The position numbers and the translations under genes are program-made. Below the pieces are notes generated by a model that saw nothing but the letters and a program-made list of their open reading frames with translations, had not been told where the DNA came from and searched no databases. Below are positions 1 to 10,133 of a stretch of 64,000 nt of DNA, piece by piece. The first letter of the stretch is position 1, and every line of letters starts with the position of its first letter. This DNA comes from a virus. The stretch lies in IMG/VR virus record IMGVR_UViG_3300008262_000003, positions 101,530-165,529 of that record; one strand, given 5' to 3'.

Positions 1-709
1 AAGAATCCGTAGTCGTTGTGCTTGTAAATGCTTGTCCGCTAACGACAATCTGTAAGGTCCCCGCAGAAATACTTGTAGTAGGAACAATATAGGTTATGGG
101 ATATTCATATCCATTAGCATATAATGAATATTTTCTATAATTGTTTGTAAAATCCCTTAAAGGTGATGTTGGTGTTTCTTTAGCCGCAAGATTGTTTAAT
201 GAATTTGTTGTAAAATCAATATCAAAAGGGTTTTTTATAATACTAGCATCAATACTCATTGTCGTTTCAACGTCCTGAGAATCATACGACATATCAAATG
301 CTGTCGTTCCTGTTGATAAATCATATCTTGTTTGATCAATATCCATAGATGCGGGAAAATAACCTAAAATCTTAGTTATTGAAACCGCCAACCTTTTAGT
401 TAATGACCCATATATTGTGAAGTTAGTAACCTCGGACAAATCAAAATTTGGATAAACTCTAAATTCTTTCGCCAACAACATTCTTGACTCTTCCGTATTT
501 TGAACAGATAAAGTTTCAAGTGATATAGGTTCTGAAAACGTTCCAATATTAAACGTCCTACTACTTTTTTGTTTTACCGATGTTGTAAAAGTAAAATTAC
601 CCGAAGTTAAACCACCCCCATCTACCAATTGCACACCAACCAGATTATCAAAAGTGTTATCCGCTCCTGATCCTGTTTGTGGTGGTGTTATTATTTTATT
701 AACTGCCAT
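1..709 (-). CDS. Virion structural protein, 3' end outside window
   Basis: The frame is open from an ATG at 709 to the window edge, giving about 236 residues beginning MAVNKIITPPQTGSG; the C-terminus is missing. Its start overlaps the stop of the gene at 709-1614 as TAATG, so the two are translationally coupled. The product is rich in Ser, Thr, Asn and aromatic residues with alternating beta-type patterning and no signal peptide, like the other proteins of this block. No family is recognised. Position at the end of a run of large virion genes suggests a baseplate- or fibre-associated component; this is inferred from context only. Confidence 0.7.
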   Translation of the reverse strand, partial: MAVNKIITPPQTGSGADNTFDNLVGVQLVDGGGLTSGNFTFTTSVKQKSSRTFNIGTFSEPISLETLSVQNTEESRMLLAKEFRVYPNFDLSEVTNFTIYGSLTKRLAVSITKILGYFPASMDIDQTRYDLSTGTTAFDMSYDSQDVETTMSIDASIIKNPFDIDFTTNSLNNLAAKETPTSPLRDFTNNYRKYSLYANGYEYPITYIVPTTSISAGTLQIVVSGQAFTSTTTTDS

Positions 710-1614
710 TAGGTTGTTATATTACTAAAGTTTTTACTAAAATCTATGTTATTATTTCTATTTTCACGAACTTCATATAATAAATTATTAAAGTCATCCT
801 TAACCTCATAAAGGTTGTATTGTCTGAAGATATTATCCGATCTATCATAAATCGTGTAAATACCATCTTCCAAAGATTTTGTTTGATTACCATAAAGAGC
901 AATCGCCAATGTTTTAATATCGTCTTCAACAATTTCAACGTCTAATGTCACAGGATTGAAAAATGTATTTGAAAAGATAATACTTTGACCCGGTTGTCCG
1001 ATAAATGGAATCGCGTTTGGTTTGTTTGTTGGTTGTGATGATGGTGAAAGTGTGCAAAACATCAAATTTGTTGCACCATCCACATATCTATATCTTGTTG
1101 CTGTGATTGAACTATTTCCAATATTTTGAACGATCGGCTCACAAAAAAAGTTAGAAGTTACTATTCTAAAAAAATTAGGAATTTTACTTCCATCATTATT
1201 CAAATACTCAACTCTAAACCCAACCAAACCTTGTGATACAAATTTACTTCTATATTGAACAGGAACGTTATTAAGGTCAATGATTATCCCCTTTACGTTA
1301 GGAAGTGCCGCCAAAACCGAACAATCAGTGATTGATGTTCTAATTTGAGCGGGTCGGATATATAAAGTATAAATCCCGATTGAATTAAATTGATCTGCCG
1401 GTAATCTTAAATTATACAAACCACCTAATATCTCATTACTACTACCCCCAATAGCGCTATTACTAAAATAAGGTCTTAAGATACTAGCCGCATCTAACTT
1501 AGTTATTGTAAAATTATCTGTAGTGTCCCTACTCGGTGTATAATTCATAATAATTTCTACATCCTCGGGGCTCACATCAGCGGATCTTAAAGTTCCATAA
1601 ACTCCTGTTGCCAT
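709..1614 (-). CDS. Hypothetical virion structural protein (301 aa)
   Basis: A 301-aa beta-rich protein starting MATGVYGTLRSAD. A GTATTTAT element ends 20 nt before its ATG, so it probably begins its own late transcript, and its stop overlaps the next start (TAATG). No enzyme motif, membrane segment or coiled coil is visible. The C-terminus is Asn-rich (RENRNNNIDF). It lies in a co-oriented block with several large structural genes, so a tail or baseplate role is likely, but the family is not recognised. A 64-aa frame inside it at 744-938 is a shadow. Confidence 0.75.
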   Translation of the reverse strand: MATGVYGTLRSADVSPEDVEIIMNYTPSRDTTDNFTITKLDAASILRPYFSNSAIGGSSNEILGGLYNLRLPADQFNSIGIYTLYIRPAQIRTSITDCSVLAALPNVKGIIIDLNNVPVQYRSKFVSQGLVGFRVEYLNNDGSKIPNFFRIVTSNFFCEPIVQNIGNSSITATRYRYVDGATNLMFCTLSPSSQPTNKPNAIPFIGQPGQSIIFSNTFFNPVTLDVEIVEDDIKTLAIALYGNQTKSLEDGIYTIYDRSDNIFRQYNLYEVKDDFNNLLYEVRENRNNNIDFSKNFSNITT

Positions 1615-1634
1615 TATATTGTTTTTACTATTTT

Positions 1635-1642
1635 ATAAATAC
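1635..1642 (-). promoter_or_regulatory. GTATTTAT element upstream of 301-aa virion gene
   Basis: Sense strand ATGTATTTATAAAATAG, 20 nt before the ATG at 1614. Confidence 0.5.
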
Positions 1643-1643
1643 A

Positions 1644-2726
1644 TTATTGGTCGGTTTTTACATTAAAAAAACCATATCCATATTTCTCTAAATCACCAAC
1701 GTTATCCACCTCGGCAATTCTTAATATTGTTTGGAATGGGCTGGACTTACCCCTATCCACAATTATTGAACTACTAACCACGGGTTCCCCCCATGTTTTT
1801 AGTAAAAGTTCGTCTTTAACAATAGGTCTTGCTTGTAACCAATCCGATGTTAATCCCGAAGAAACCGCAACATAAATTGTCGTACCATCAAGATAATCAA
1901 TATAATTAGTTCCTTGTATAGTGTATGCTGTATAGCCAGGTGTTATCTCAGTTATTGACCCATATTCCGAACCATTCTTAATCACAGGAACATTTTCTAA
2001 ATAAGGTTGTGGTCCATACAACTTCAAAGAACGTAATTCCGATTTTGAAAAACCCGAAACAACATTAGGAATACCATTTGTTAATACCGTAGCTTGTGCC
2101 TCAACACTATTTTCAGAATCCCCCGAGAATACAAACGCATAAGATACGGGTGTTGCAGACCAAGACCCAACATTAGACGTGAAATAAGCAATACCCGTAG
2201 GATCCGGATCATACGCTAACGTATATGGAACTTGGATTTGTTTTTCCACGCTAATACTACCCCATTGATTGTTTTGTGTTAATGTGATTGTATAAAACGC
2301 AGGTGTTTGTGGATAATCGTGTGATATAGGTTCGGGATAAAATGTAGATATTGTCTGTGAGCTACCGTCACCCCAATCAACACTGTATGATGAATTTTCA
2401 ATAAACGATCTTAATCCCGATTGTGATGTATTGTAAAAGAAATAGGTGTATGGGTTTCCGGTCGTTGCTGAAAATAAAAAGTTAGTAACCGTATCACGTT
2501 GTAATAAGTTACCATCAAAAACCGAATAAAAACCACAATCAACCGCAGTTTGAGTTAATAATACAGGAATTGTCATTCCCGTGAATAATGAAGTCCCACT
2601 AGTTCCACCCGACATCATCGCAGTTACCGATGAATAATACCCCACACTTGTTCCACTATAATTCACGTAATGAACTAATGTATCCAAAACTTGAGGACCA
2701 ATCTGTATTTTATAATAATTTTCCAT
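1644..2726 (-). CDS. Virion protein with PKD-like domain
   Basis: 360 aa. Residues about 113-150 look like a PKD/Ig-type bead: DWGDG at 117-121, then HDY at 136-138 and a YTITLT strand. This is the core signature of PKD domains, which serve as spacers or carbohydrate contacts in extracellular proteins and virions. The rest is beta-rich and Gly/Ser/Thr-rich. The gene overlaps the start of its neighbour at 2726 by one base, implying coupled translation. Likely a baseplate-peripheral or adhesion component (inference). No catalytic residues are seen. Confidence 0.75.
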   Translation of the reverse strand: MENYYKIQIGPQVLDTLVHYVNYSGTSVGYYSSVTAMMSGGTSGTSLFTGMTIPVLLTQTAVDCGFYSVFDGNLLQRDTVTNFLFSATTGNPYTYFFYNTSQSGLRSFIENSSYSVDWGDGSSQTISTFYPEPISHDYPQTPAFYTITLTQNNQWGSISVEKQIQVPYTLAYDPDPTGIAYFTSNVGSWSATPVSYAFVFSGDSENSVEAQATVLTNGIPNVVSGFSKSELRSLKLYGPQPYLENVPVIKNGSEYGSITEITPGYTAYTIQGTNYIDYLDGTTIYVAVSSGLTSDWLQARPIVKDELLLKTWGEPVVSSSIIVDRGKSSPFQTILRIAEVDNVGDLEKYGYGFFNVKTDQ

Positions 2727-3544
2727 TATGGATTAATATATTCATACCATTTTATCGGTGAAGAACTACTACCCACCTCATTTTCAACAGGATAACCATA
2801 CGCCTTATACGTTTGGTCATCATAATTTAATACGTATTTATAATAAAAATAGTTTGTACTATCGAAATTAAACTTCACAGGTCCCGGAATATTACTCTGT
2901 GGTGTATTCATAAACCTAATAAACTGTCCAATATCCGCATTATAAAACTTAGCACTAACATAAAACGTATCAACATTTACATATAATCTCTTCTTTAACC
3001 AATAAAGGAAAAACCCCTCTTTATCACCAATATAATCTAAAGAAAAATAAGGTTTTCTTATATCCAATGTTTTTGAATTAAATAATATTGCGGATTGTGT
3101 CTCACCTTGTTGTGTTGGTATTATTACAGAAAAATATAATTTTTGATCAGTTGTTGATGGACTATCATAAAAATCTAACTTGAAGAAACTTTTATCAAAC
3201 GCTGGTGAAACATTATAAATGTTATATGCAGTAAAATAAGTTTGATAAGTATTAACCCATAAATTAGAATCCGAAGAAGTGGTTGCTGTAACACTTGTTC
3301 CTCCACTAAAGAAATTAAATTCATAATCAATACTTGTTGTCCCATTTGGATTTTCACCATGACAAAAACGATTAACCTCGAAATCATCATCCGATCTTAA
3401 TAATTGAGATAATACACTATCTTCAAATTCCTGATAAGCCTCATTAATACCATAATAATCAAAATCATTAGATATCGGTAATATTATTTCCCTATCAGTA
3501 GGAACCACATTTCTATTAAAAGTAAAATTATTCACAATCATCAT
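2726..3544 (-). CDS. Hypothetical virion protein (272 aa)
   Basis: 272 aa, starting MMIVNNFTFNRNVVPTDREI; either of two adjacent Met codons may be used. The protein is aromatic- and Asn-rich. The opening resembles that of the upstream gene product (MINNYTILQPSSNFASAPET): both have a short M-I-x-N-N-[FY]-T opening followed by a [DE]-I-L-[PV]-[PV]-I strand, which may be a shared docking segment on one assembly partner. The gene overlaps its upstream neighbour by 17 nt. No known family is recognised. Confidence 0.75.
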   Translation of the reverse strand: MMIVNNFTFNRNVVPTDREIILPISNDFDYYGINEAYQEFEDSVLSQLLRSDDDFEVNRFCHGENPNGTTSIDYEFNFFSGGTSVTATTSSDSNLWVNTYQTYFTAYNIYNVSPAFDKSFFKLDFYDSPSTTDQKLYFSVIIPTQQGETQSAILFNSKTLDIRKPYFSLDYIGDKEGFFLYWLKKRLYVNVDTFYVSAKFYNADIGQFIRFMNTPQSNIPGPVKFNFDSTNYFYYKYVLNYDDQTYKAYGYPVENEVGSSSSPIKWYEYINP

Positions 3545-5231
3545 TTAAGGGTTGGGTTATTAGGTCGGAAACTACCATTTCAAAGTTTCCACCTTCGGGT
3601 ATTAATCTAAATATTCCTACATTTGTGGGATAATGAGATTGATTTAAGAACGGAAAATCAACACCATTATTTTCATTATCTATGAACCCATAATCATATA
3701 TTTCTCTAAAACTTAAATTACCATTAGTGTTGGAATAATAAGCGTAGTTAGGAACCCCAAAAGTTCCCGTAGAGTCACTAGATTCAATGTAAGATGATAA
3801 TTCCCTTATCTTCAATGGTTGATGTACCGAATAATAATAACCACTAGGATTTGTTGTTTGGGTTGAACTCACATCAAATAAATCAGGATTAAAATTTAAT
3901 TTGTGAAAATAGTTTGATCTAACTATTTCAACCAATTCGGTGTTATTATATTCACAAATGTCACCATGAATTATATCACCTTCAGATAACTCCGATAGAT
4001 AATAAAAATCATAATTGGTACCACCCGTAGTAACTCTATATGAATTCAATGAAATATCTTCAACATTACTATTGTTGGTATCATCCCACCATCTTGACGT
4101 ATTACCCGAAAAAATACTGTAACCCCATCCTTTCTTTAATCCAAAATTACCAAATCTTGGTTTATTGAACCAACCCATATAACCTTTAAACGTTGTTGAT
4201 AAGTATAATTCTGTAATCGGTATTTGATGATTATCCACTAGCCCTAAAGTATCAACATCGCTTTTCGGTGTAACCACATAAGAGTTTGTGAATTGTCGTG
4301 TAGATATTCTTCCAACCCCATTTGGTGTTAATGCGGAAAATTCATATTTCTGTTTTTTATTAAACGGGTTCTCCTCAAATCCTGCCTTTGTTATTTGCAT
4401 TTGAGAAGGTGTTTTTAATATTTTGTGTAATCTAATGTAATAATTAGATGTGGAATCTTGTGGGTTTTCAGAATTTATAACACGTTTGAAAGTTCCTTTA
4501 GCACCATTTGAGAATGTAAATCCTGTATAACCAACATCAATAATGTTGAAAACATATTTATCACTACCATATTGTTCATTACCCAATAGATCCACTTGAA
4601 AAGTGCTAACGTCATCATAAGTAAGAGATAATTTAACCGACTCCCCAACACTTAATCCGTGTGGCATTGGACAATTAAACGAAATATATTGTAATCCATT
4701 GTAAATATTTGTTGTTATTTTGAATGGTAATCCATCCGAAATATTCCAAGTAACCAAGTCATCATCACCAAAATAATGTGTTAAATTATAATTAGTTAAA
4801 GATGAAAAAACATAGGAAATATAAAAATTCCAATTATATGATGTCGCACTTACCGGTTTATATGTTACGTGTTGATTGTCTGTATCATATCTTATAACAT
4901 CAAACTCTGAATGACTAGGATATCCACTCCATTGACCATTCAATAAGGATTGTGTTTGATTAACATAACCCAAACTATCCCTAAACGGGTTATACTTAGC
5001 ATAACCAACCAAGTTGTTGTCGTATATAAACGAGAACTTATAAGTCGGTCTAAATATTGTGCAAGTTTGACGTTCATTATTATAAAGTTCTTGTAAATTA
5101 ACATAAGTATTCCTGTCGGATTCATTAATCTCCCTCTGAGAACTTTCTAAATTTATCGGAACTAAGATATCTGTCTCGGGTGCCGATGCAAAGTTAGAAC
5201 TTGGTTGTAATATGGTATAATTATTAATCAT
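3528..5231 (-). CDS. Hypothetical virion protein (567 aa)
   Basis: 567 aa, beta-rich, many Tyr/Asn/Ser residues, no membrane segment or catalytic motif recognised. Its ATG lies inside the end of the 1612-aa gene (8-nt overlap) and its end overlaps the next gene by 17 nt, so the block 709-10062 is read as one tightly packed operon. The N-terminal 25 residues resemble those of the following gene product. Late virion function, probably peripheral baseplate, is inferred from position and composition. Confidence 0.75.
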   Translation of the reverse strand: MINNYTILQPSSNFASAPETDILVPINLESSQREINESDRNTYVNLQELYNNERQTCTIFRPTYKFSFIYDNNLVGYAKYNPFRDSLGYVNQTQSLLNGQWSGYPSHSEFDVIRYDTDNQHVTYKPVSATSYNWNFYISYVFSSLTNYNLTHYFGDDDLVTWNISDGLPFKITTNIYNGLQYISFNCPMPHGLSVGESVKLSLTYDDVSTFQVDLLGNEQYGSDKYVFNIIDVGYTGFTFSNGAKGTFKRVINSENPQDSTSNYYIRLHKILKTPSQMQITKAGFEENPFNKKQKYEFSALTPNGVGRISTRQFTNSYVVTPKSDVDTLGLVDNHQIPITELYLSTTFKGYMGWFNKPRFGNFGLKKGWGYSIFSGNTSRWWDDTNNSNVEDISLNSYRVTTGGTNYDFYYLSELSEGDIIHGDICEYNNTELVEIVRSNYFHKLNFNPDLFDVSSTQTTNPSGYYYSVHQPLKIRELSSYIESSDSTGTFGVPNYAYYSNTNGNLSFREIYDYGFIDNENNGVDFPFLNQSHYPTNVGIFRLIPEGGNFEMVVSDLITQPLNDDCE

Positions 5232-8200
5232 TATCTATTTCACCTGTTACGTATAATGCGAAAAATCTATCCAAAGAAGTTTTTCCCTTTTTTAACCCAA
5301 AATAAAAATACCAAGGGTTACCCTGAATTATTTTAGAATTATTGGAACCGGGAACAACTCTTGCGAAGTAATTACCGTTATTATCCTTTTGATAAATATA
5401 CCCTCTTCTATCTTCATAGTTGTTTGGACTCGGTTGAAAATAAGGTGCGTTCGTTCTATCTAATTGTTGGTACTTTTTACTATAAAATGTCGCCGAATCT
5501 GTCACCCATGTATTATCTTCACTACCGAAAATAACACCATCCTCTAAATCTAAAGTCCAATAGTAAAATGGAACCTCTTGTGAGTTAGTCGGTATATAAT
5601 CGGCGAAGATCTGAGATGGCGTTTGTAATCTAACCAATCTTTTTGGACTTACCAAATCTCTTGTTTCCGTTTCACTATCATAAAACACGCCAAACACATT
5701 AGTATCAACATAAATCGGACTGTCACTCGAATCTTGATAAGCATCAAAATCAAACGGTTTAATACCAAACGTGCTATTAGTTTGCAACATTTGAGCATAA
5801 TCACCATTTACCTTTTCCTGTCGGTTAAAGAACGCTTCAATACTACCGGCACCTAATCCAAACGCTTTACCAAAGAACGTGCTGTTCATTAATCTTGACG
5901 ATAAAAACAAAAACAATAAATCATCAATACTTGAGAATGATGTTGTTTGTAACCTATTGGCAATATACCCTTCATATTGTGGTCCCAAATTTATTTGACT
6001 ACTCCAAGAAAATTTAGGTCCTAAATCCAATATAGTTGTAGGTGACATCAAATTTTTAGTATTAGAACCTCTATTATAATCCGTCTCCCTACCTATAAAT
6101 TTATTAGTATTATCATTATAAGGTGATGATCTATAATAGAAAGATCTCTTGGTTGTAGATCCACTATATTGGAATATAGTGTCGGTACAATACCTAAAAT
6201 AAGGATTATTATTACCATCAAAAAATCTGTCGTTCTTGTATGGATACATAAACAATGTTCCATTTACCCAAGAATTAAAGAAACTATGTGCAAACGCCCC
6301 TTGACACGCAGCGTTTGTTATTCTAAACCTACTTAACCATTCGGTTGCCAATTTAATATCATTATTTCTACCAAACAATGAAACAATAGGTGCCGTAACC
6401 AATCTATAACATCCCTGAGTAACCACCAACTTGTTTCTAACATTCGTATTACACTCACCCGAAGAAGGAAGTAATGTGAATTCACCATTCACCGATGTTA
6501 AACAATCCATAGCAGTCATACCTTCACAAGAATACGCCGCTGTAGTTGCAGTAATGATTTGAATATCATCGGGACTATCATCCTTATCTTCTGTCGGATT
6601 ATATAAAATTTGATCGGCAGATGATCCCGGATTTGGAACCGCACTTCCATCCTCATTAAAGATTTGAATAAAGAAGTTTCTGTTTTGCATCAACGCATAC
6701 CCATTATTACCATAAGTTTCAACATTTGATGATGTAGGTAACCTATCCGTTCTTAAAACTAAATAAGATTGTGATGAAACGGTGGTTGTTAGAGTTCCGT
6801 ATGTCGGTGCCCAATATTGTGCTGTATTATCATAAAATTGATAACCACCACCATCAACATATTCATCCTGAATATACCCTCTATAACTATTACCATTATT
6901 AACTAATTTGTTTTTCCTAGTATTAGGTGCTGTCAAATAAAAATAAGCCAAGTTATAATTAATTTCACCCGTTGTTAAGTTTGTATTACTTAAAGAATTA
7001 TCAATCAAATAACCATTAGTTATCGTATTAATATCCAATGCTGAATAATATTTAAGATTACCCGTTTGATATGGTATGAACGTTGTCGCCGAAATTGAGA
7101 ATGAGGGAAAGAATACTCGTTGTCCGTTACTAACCGTACTATTTGTCGTTATTGAATCATGGTTAGGTAATCTTAATGAAGAACCGGCATTTACCTGTCT
7201 GTTTCTAATCGGATGGTTAAGTTTATAATCACCCGTTACAACAACAGTTCCATATGGTTTAGAAAACATTCTTGATAAATCATAGGACACTTTCATTTTT
7301 TGAGAGTTCGGATCAACACCCCTTACCAAAAATAATACTACATAATCTTGGTAATTTTGAATTTGCATCATAGGATTCAAAATTATAGGATTGTTAGTAT
7401 CTGAACCCCTAAAAACTTTGGATGAGTTATAAACATACTCCCAAAAGAATCCGTGTCTATTGTTAATATCGCTAACGTTAAATGACGTATTAAGATTAGG
7501 ATTATTTAATATATCCGAAATCTTATATCCTTGTATCACTTGGAAATATTCAATGTCAGCGGCAAATCTCAAATGCCTTGTTTCATCGGTTTGAGTTACC
7601 GCATATGTTGTTGTTAATTCGGGCGCAGTGTCCGATGCAGGATTAGCATAACTTATTGTTAATTGTGTCTTATTAACAGTTCTACCACTCGTACCCGTTT
7701 GAGTTGTACCCGTATATGTTACCATAGGATTTGGGTCATTACTTAATGTAGGATCAACGAATGATAATATAGTTCCGGGAACATAGTTATCCAACGCGCC
7801 AGGATTAACCATAACTGCAATTACATTGTCATAGTGGAATTTACCTGTGTTCGCAGTTAAGTCGGGTCTAATCGTAACTTTAATTTGATTCAAACCCTTT
7901 ACACCATCACCAAAATTAAATGCAGCAACATCATTATTAAAAAATTTAGATTTCGTATTAAATAAATTAATTCTTTCTGCCAATGTTAAATCCCTACTTC
8001 TCCAATCATTAATATTTTCCCAACCATCGGGTAATGAAACAGGAACTTTCAAACCAGGTGATACCTCTTGGTTACCCGCAATTATGTTTGATACTTTGTT
8101 TTTCTGACTATCATCGGCAAGTCCCAAATTATTAACATCGTATATAGAAATGTCTGATAATTGAGCAATGTCCGAAACAACATTACCCTCGGTCCAATTA

Positions 8201-10062
8201 GATGTGCTTGAATCGGAATATTCATCCTGATCGGTTTGACTACAATCGCACGATTCACAATCGGGATATGATAGGTTGGAAAGTGCTAACCCTTTTGTTA
8301 ATACATTAATATTTGGACAATCAACTCTATCTAATTTTTTAGTGCTAAATCCTAATTTTTGTAAAAAACCAATTAATATATTAATAACATTCACAATACC
8401 CTTAACAAAGTTACACAACAACCATTGAACAAAATAAAATATAGGAACCAAAATATGTAATGCAATAGTTAAAGGAACAATTAATAAACCAAGTATTGTT
8501 AAAAAGAAATTTACAATAATAATTTGGAAATTATTATCTCTAAACGCATCGGTCACAGGAAACTTATTAACCTCACCTTCACACGTCGGATCGGTAACTT
8601 GTTTAATACCAATAAATCTTTGTCTGTTTGCACCTTTTCTATAATAATCAATGAATTGAGAAATAGTATAAATTTTATTATATTCAAATTTATAAAAAGT
8701 GTCCTCACAATTTATAGCAGCATCAACATCATAATAATCATCCCAATCCAAACTAAAAGCATATGATTTTTTTACCGCCAAAAACGCAGCAGGATCGTCG
8801 GGAACATTATTTTGGTTACTTGTATATTTTGCAGGATCCACACTTGAACTTGTCCAACCATGTTCTTTAATGTTTGGAACTAAGAAATTTGCTCGTTTAA
8901 TACCCACTTCAAAACCCCTTGGTTGATCCCAAGATACCTTAAATCTATATTTCGCACTTGTGGGAATACCAACTGTAGGATCTTTACTTATCACTCTTTC
9001 ACCAAATTCATTTGTGGTAACATAGTCCATATTCATAGGAATCTCAATTAACCACGTTCCGTTTTCATCAATAACTTTTCCGTTGTTTTCTAAATTGAAT
9101 TGTTCTAAAACAGGAAACCCATTCACGTCTAATCCAACAGTTTGACGAATTGATAGTATTTGACCCGGACCTACTGTCGCATTACACAACTTACCTAATC
9201 TTTTACCCGTTTTACATCCATTACTGTCTCCCGAATTATTTCTTTTACTTCTATTGATAGCATCCTCATCATTGTTGGAAAAGATTGACCCCATAAAGGT
9301 CGCGGTTGGATTTATATTCAACCCAAATTCTTTTCTTAAATCAAAATCTTTTCTTGTAATACTAATATTACAAACTTCACTATCACCCCAAAATGGTTCT
9401 ACTTGAATATTTTTTGCTAATGTAATTATTTGAGGTAATTCCGATAAATTTGTCGAACTCTTAAATTTGATACCATCCAATTGTTCGGGCGTTGCTTTTC
9501 CTGCTCGGATTAAATCTTGTGGTGATAATGAAAACTCACCAATGTCGGACACATCCATATCCATAAACAAAACGTAATCACCAATAGGAACACCAAAAAT
9601 CATAAAGTCCCCACTCTCGTTTGTCTTTACCACATATTTGTAATAGGTATCATATACTTGAATAACCGTTTGATCGGTTAATGCGTCAGTTTCCGATGGA
9701 AAAGTTCCGGTCGGTGTGTGACCTTCATACGACTGAATATAAGGTAATAGATTGTATCTATAACCATCTTCATTAATATCCGATACTTGAGTATATGGAT
9801 AAAGAGCGGAAATAACAGGATCTTGAGTATCCGCCTCAGTAATCGGAATAAATACAGATATTCTAACATTAGGTATCCCTAATCCTCCGTTGGCAATCAC
9901 CCTACCAACAACAACCCCATAATCAGCACAGGATCTCGTATAATCATTTGCTTGTTGAATTTTCAAAGAAAGTATCTCCAAAAACTCATAATCCTGTTCT
10001 AAATTGATTTTAATATTTTGATCAATTCCTACTTCAGTACGAATCCTATATGTATTTGACAT
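5224..10062 (-). CDS. Giant virion protein with CarboxypepD-reg-like domain and hydrophobic helices
   Basis: 1612 aa. Residues about 45-170 resemble a carboxypeptidase regulatory-like Ig fold: GRVIANGGLGIPNVRISV, then TNESGDFMIFGVPIGDYVLF. Residues about 507-570 form a long strongly hydrophobic stretch (for example FFLTILGLLIVPLTIALHIL) able to make two or three membrane helices. A cysteine-rich patch follows near 600-610 (DCESCDCSQ). The remainder is beta-rich. Membrane-type helices are unusual in a myovirus structural protein and could insert in the host envelope during infection. It lies directly downstream of gp6 and gp25, which supports a baseplate location. A CTATTTAT element precedes the ATG by 15 nt. 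Confidence 0.8.
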   Translation of the reverse strand: MSNTYRIRTEVGIDQNIKINLEQDYEFLEILSLKIQQANDYTRSCADYGVVVGRVIANGGLGIPNVRISVFIPITEADTQDPVISALYPYTQVSDINEDGYRYNLLPYIQSYEGHTPTGTFPSETDALTDQTVIQVYDTYYKYVVKTNESGDFMIFGVPIGDYVLFMDMDVSDIGEFSLSPQDLIRAGKATPEQLDGIKFKSSTNLSELPQIITLAKNIQVEPFWGDSEVCNISITRKDFDLRKEFGLNINPTATFMGSIFSNNDEDAINRSKRNNSGDSNGCKTGKRLGKLCNATVGPGQILSIRQTVGLDVNGFPVLEQFNLENNGKVIDENGTWLIEIPMNMDYVTTNEFGERVISKDPTVGIPTSAKYRFKVSWDQPRGFEVGIKRANFLVPNIKEHGWTSSSVDPAKYTSNQNNVPDDPAAFLAVKKSYAFSLDWDDYYDVDAAINCEDTFYKFEYNKIYTISQFIDYYRKGANRQRFIGIKQVTDPTCEGEVNKFPVTDAFRDNNFQIIIVNFFLTILGLLIVPLTIALHILVPIFYFVQWLLCNFVKGIVNVINILIGFLQKLGFSTKKLDRVDCPNINVLTKGLALSNLSYPDCESCDCSQTDQDEYSDSSTSNWTEGNVVSDIAQLSDISIYDVNNLGLADDSQKNKVSNIIAGNQEVSPGLKVPVSLPDGWENINDWRSRDLTLAERINLFNTKSKFFNNDVAAFNFGDGVKGLNQIKVTIRPDLTANTGKFHYDNVIAVMVNPGALDNYVPGTILSFVDPTLSNDPNPMVTYTGTTQTGTSGRTVNKTQLTISYANPASDTAPELTTTYAVTQTDETRHLRFAADIEYFQVIQGYKISDILNNPNLNTSFNVSDINNRHGFFWEYVYNSSKVFRGSDTNNPIILNPMMQIQNYQDYVVLFLVRGVDPNSQKMKVSYDLSRMFSKPYGTVVVTGDYKLNHPIRNRQVNAGSSLRLPNHDSITTNSTVSNGQRVFFPSFSISATTFIPYQTGNLKYYSALDINTITNGYLIDNSLSNTNLTTGEINYNLAYFYLTAPNTRKNKLVNNGNSYRGYIQDEYVDGGGYQFYDNTAQYWAPTYGTLTTTVSSQSYLVLRTDRLPTSSNVETYGNNGYALMQNRNFFIQIFNEDGSAVPNPGSSADQILYNPTEDKDDSPDDIQIITATTAAYSCEGMTAMDCLTSVNGEFTLLPSSGECNTNVRNKLVVTQGCYRLVTAPIVSLFGRNNDIKLATEWLSRFRITNAACQGAFAHSFFNSWVNGTLFMYPYKNDRFFDGNNNPYFRYCTDTIFQYSGSTTKRSFYYRSSPYNDNTNKFIGRETDYNRGSNTKNLMSPTTILDLGPKFSWSSQINLGPQYEGYIANRLQTTSFSSIDDLLFLFLSSRLMNSTFFGKAFGLGAGSIEAFFNRQEKVNGDYAQMLQTNSTFGIKPFDFDAYQDSSDSPIYVDTNVFGVFYDSETETRDLVSPKRLVRLQTPSQIFADYIPTNSQEVPFYYWTLDLEDGVIFGSEDNTWVTDSATFYSKKYQQLDRTNAPYFQPSPNNYEDRRGYIYQKDNNGNYFARVVPGSNNSKIIQGNPWYFYFGLKKGKTSLDRFFALYVTGEIDND

Positions 10063-10077
10063 TAAATCTCTTTTTGA

Positions 10078-10085
10078 ATAAATAG
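10078..10085 (-). promoter_or_regulatory. CTATTTAT element upstream of 1612-aa gene
   Basis: Sense strand AACTATTTATTCAAAAAG, 15 nt before the ATG at 10062. A second copy, ATATTTAT, lies about 35 nt further upstream. Confidence 0.45.
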
Positions 10086-10133
10086 TTTATACACCATTTT
10101 CAAAAAATAATTTAATAAATATAAAAGTGTATC

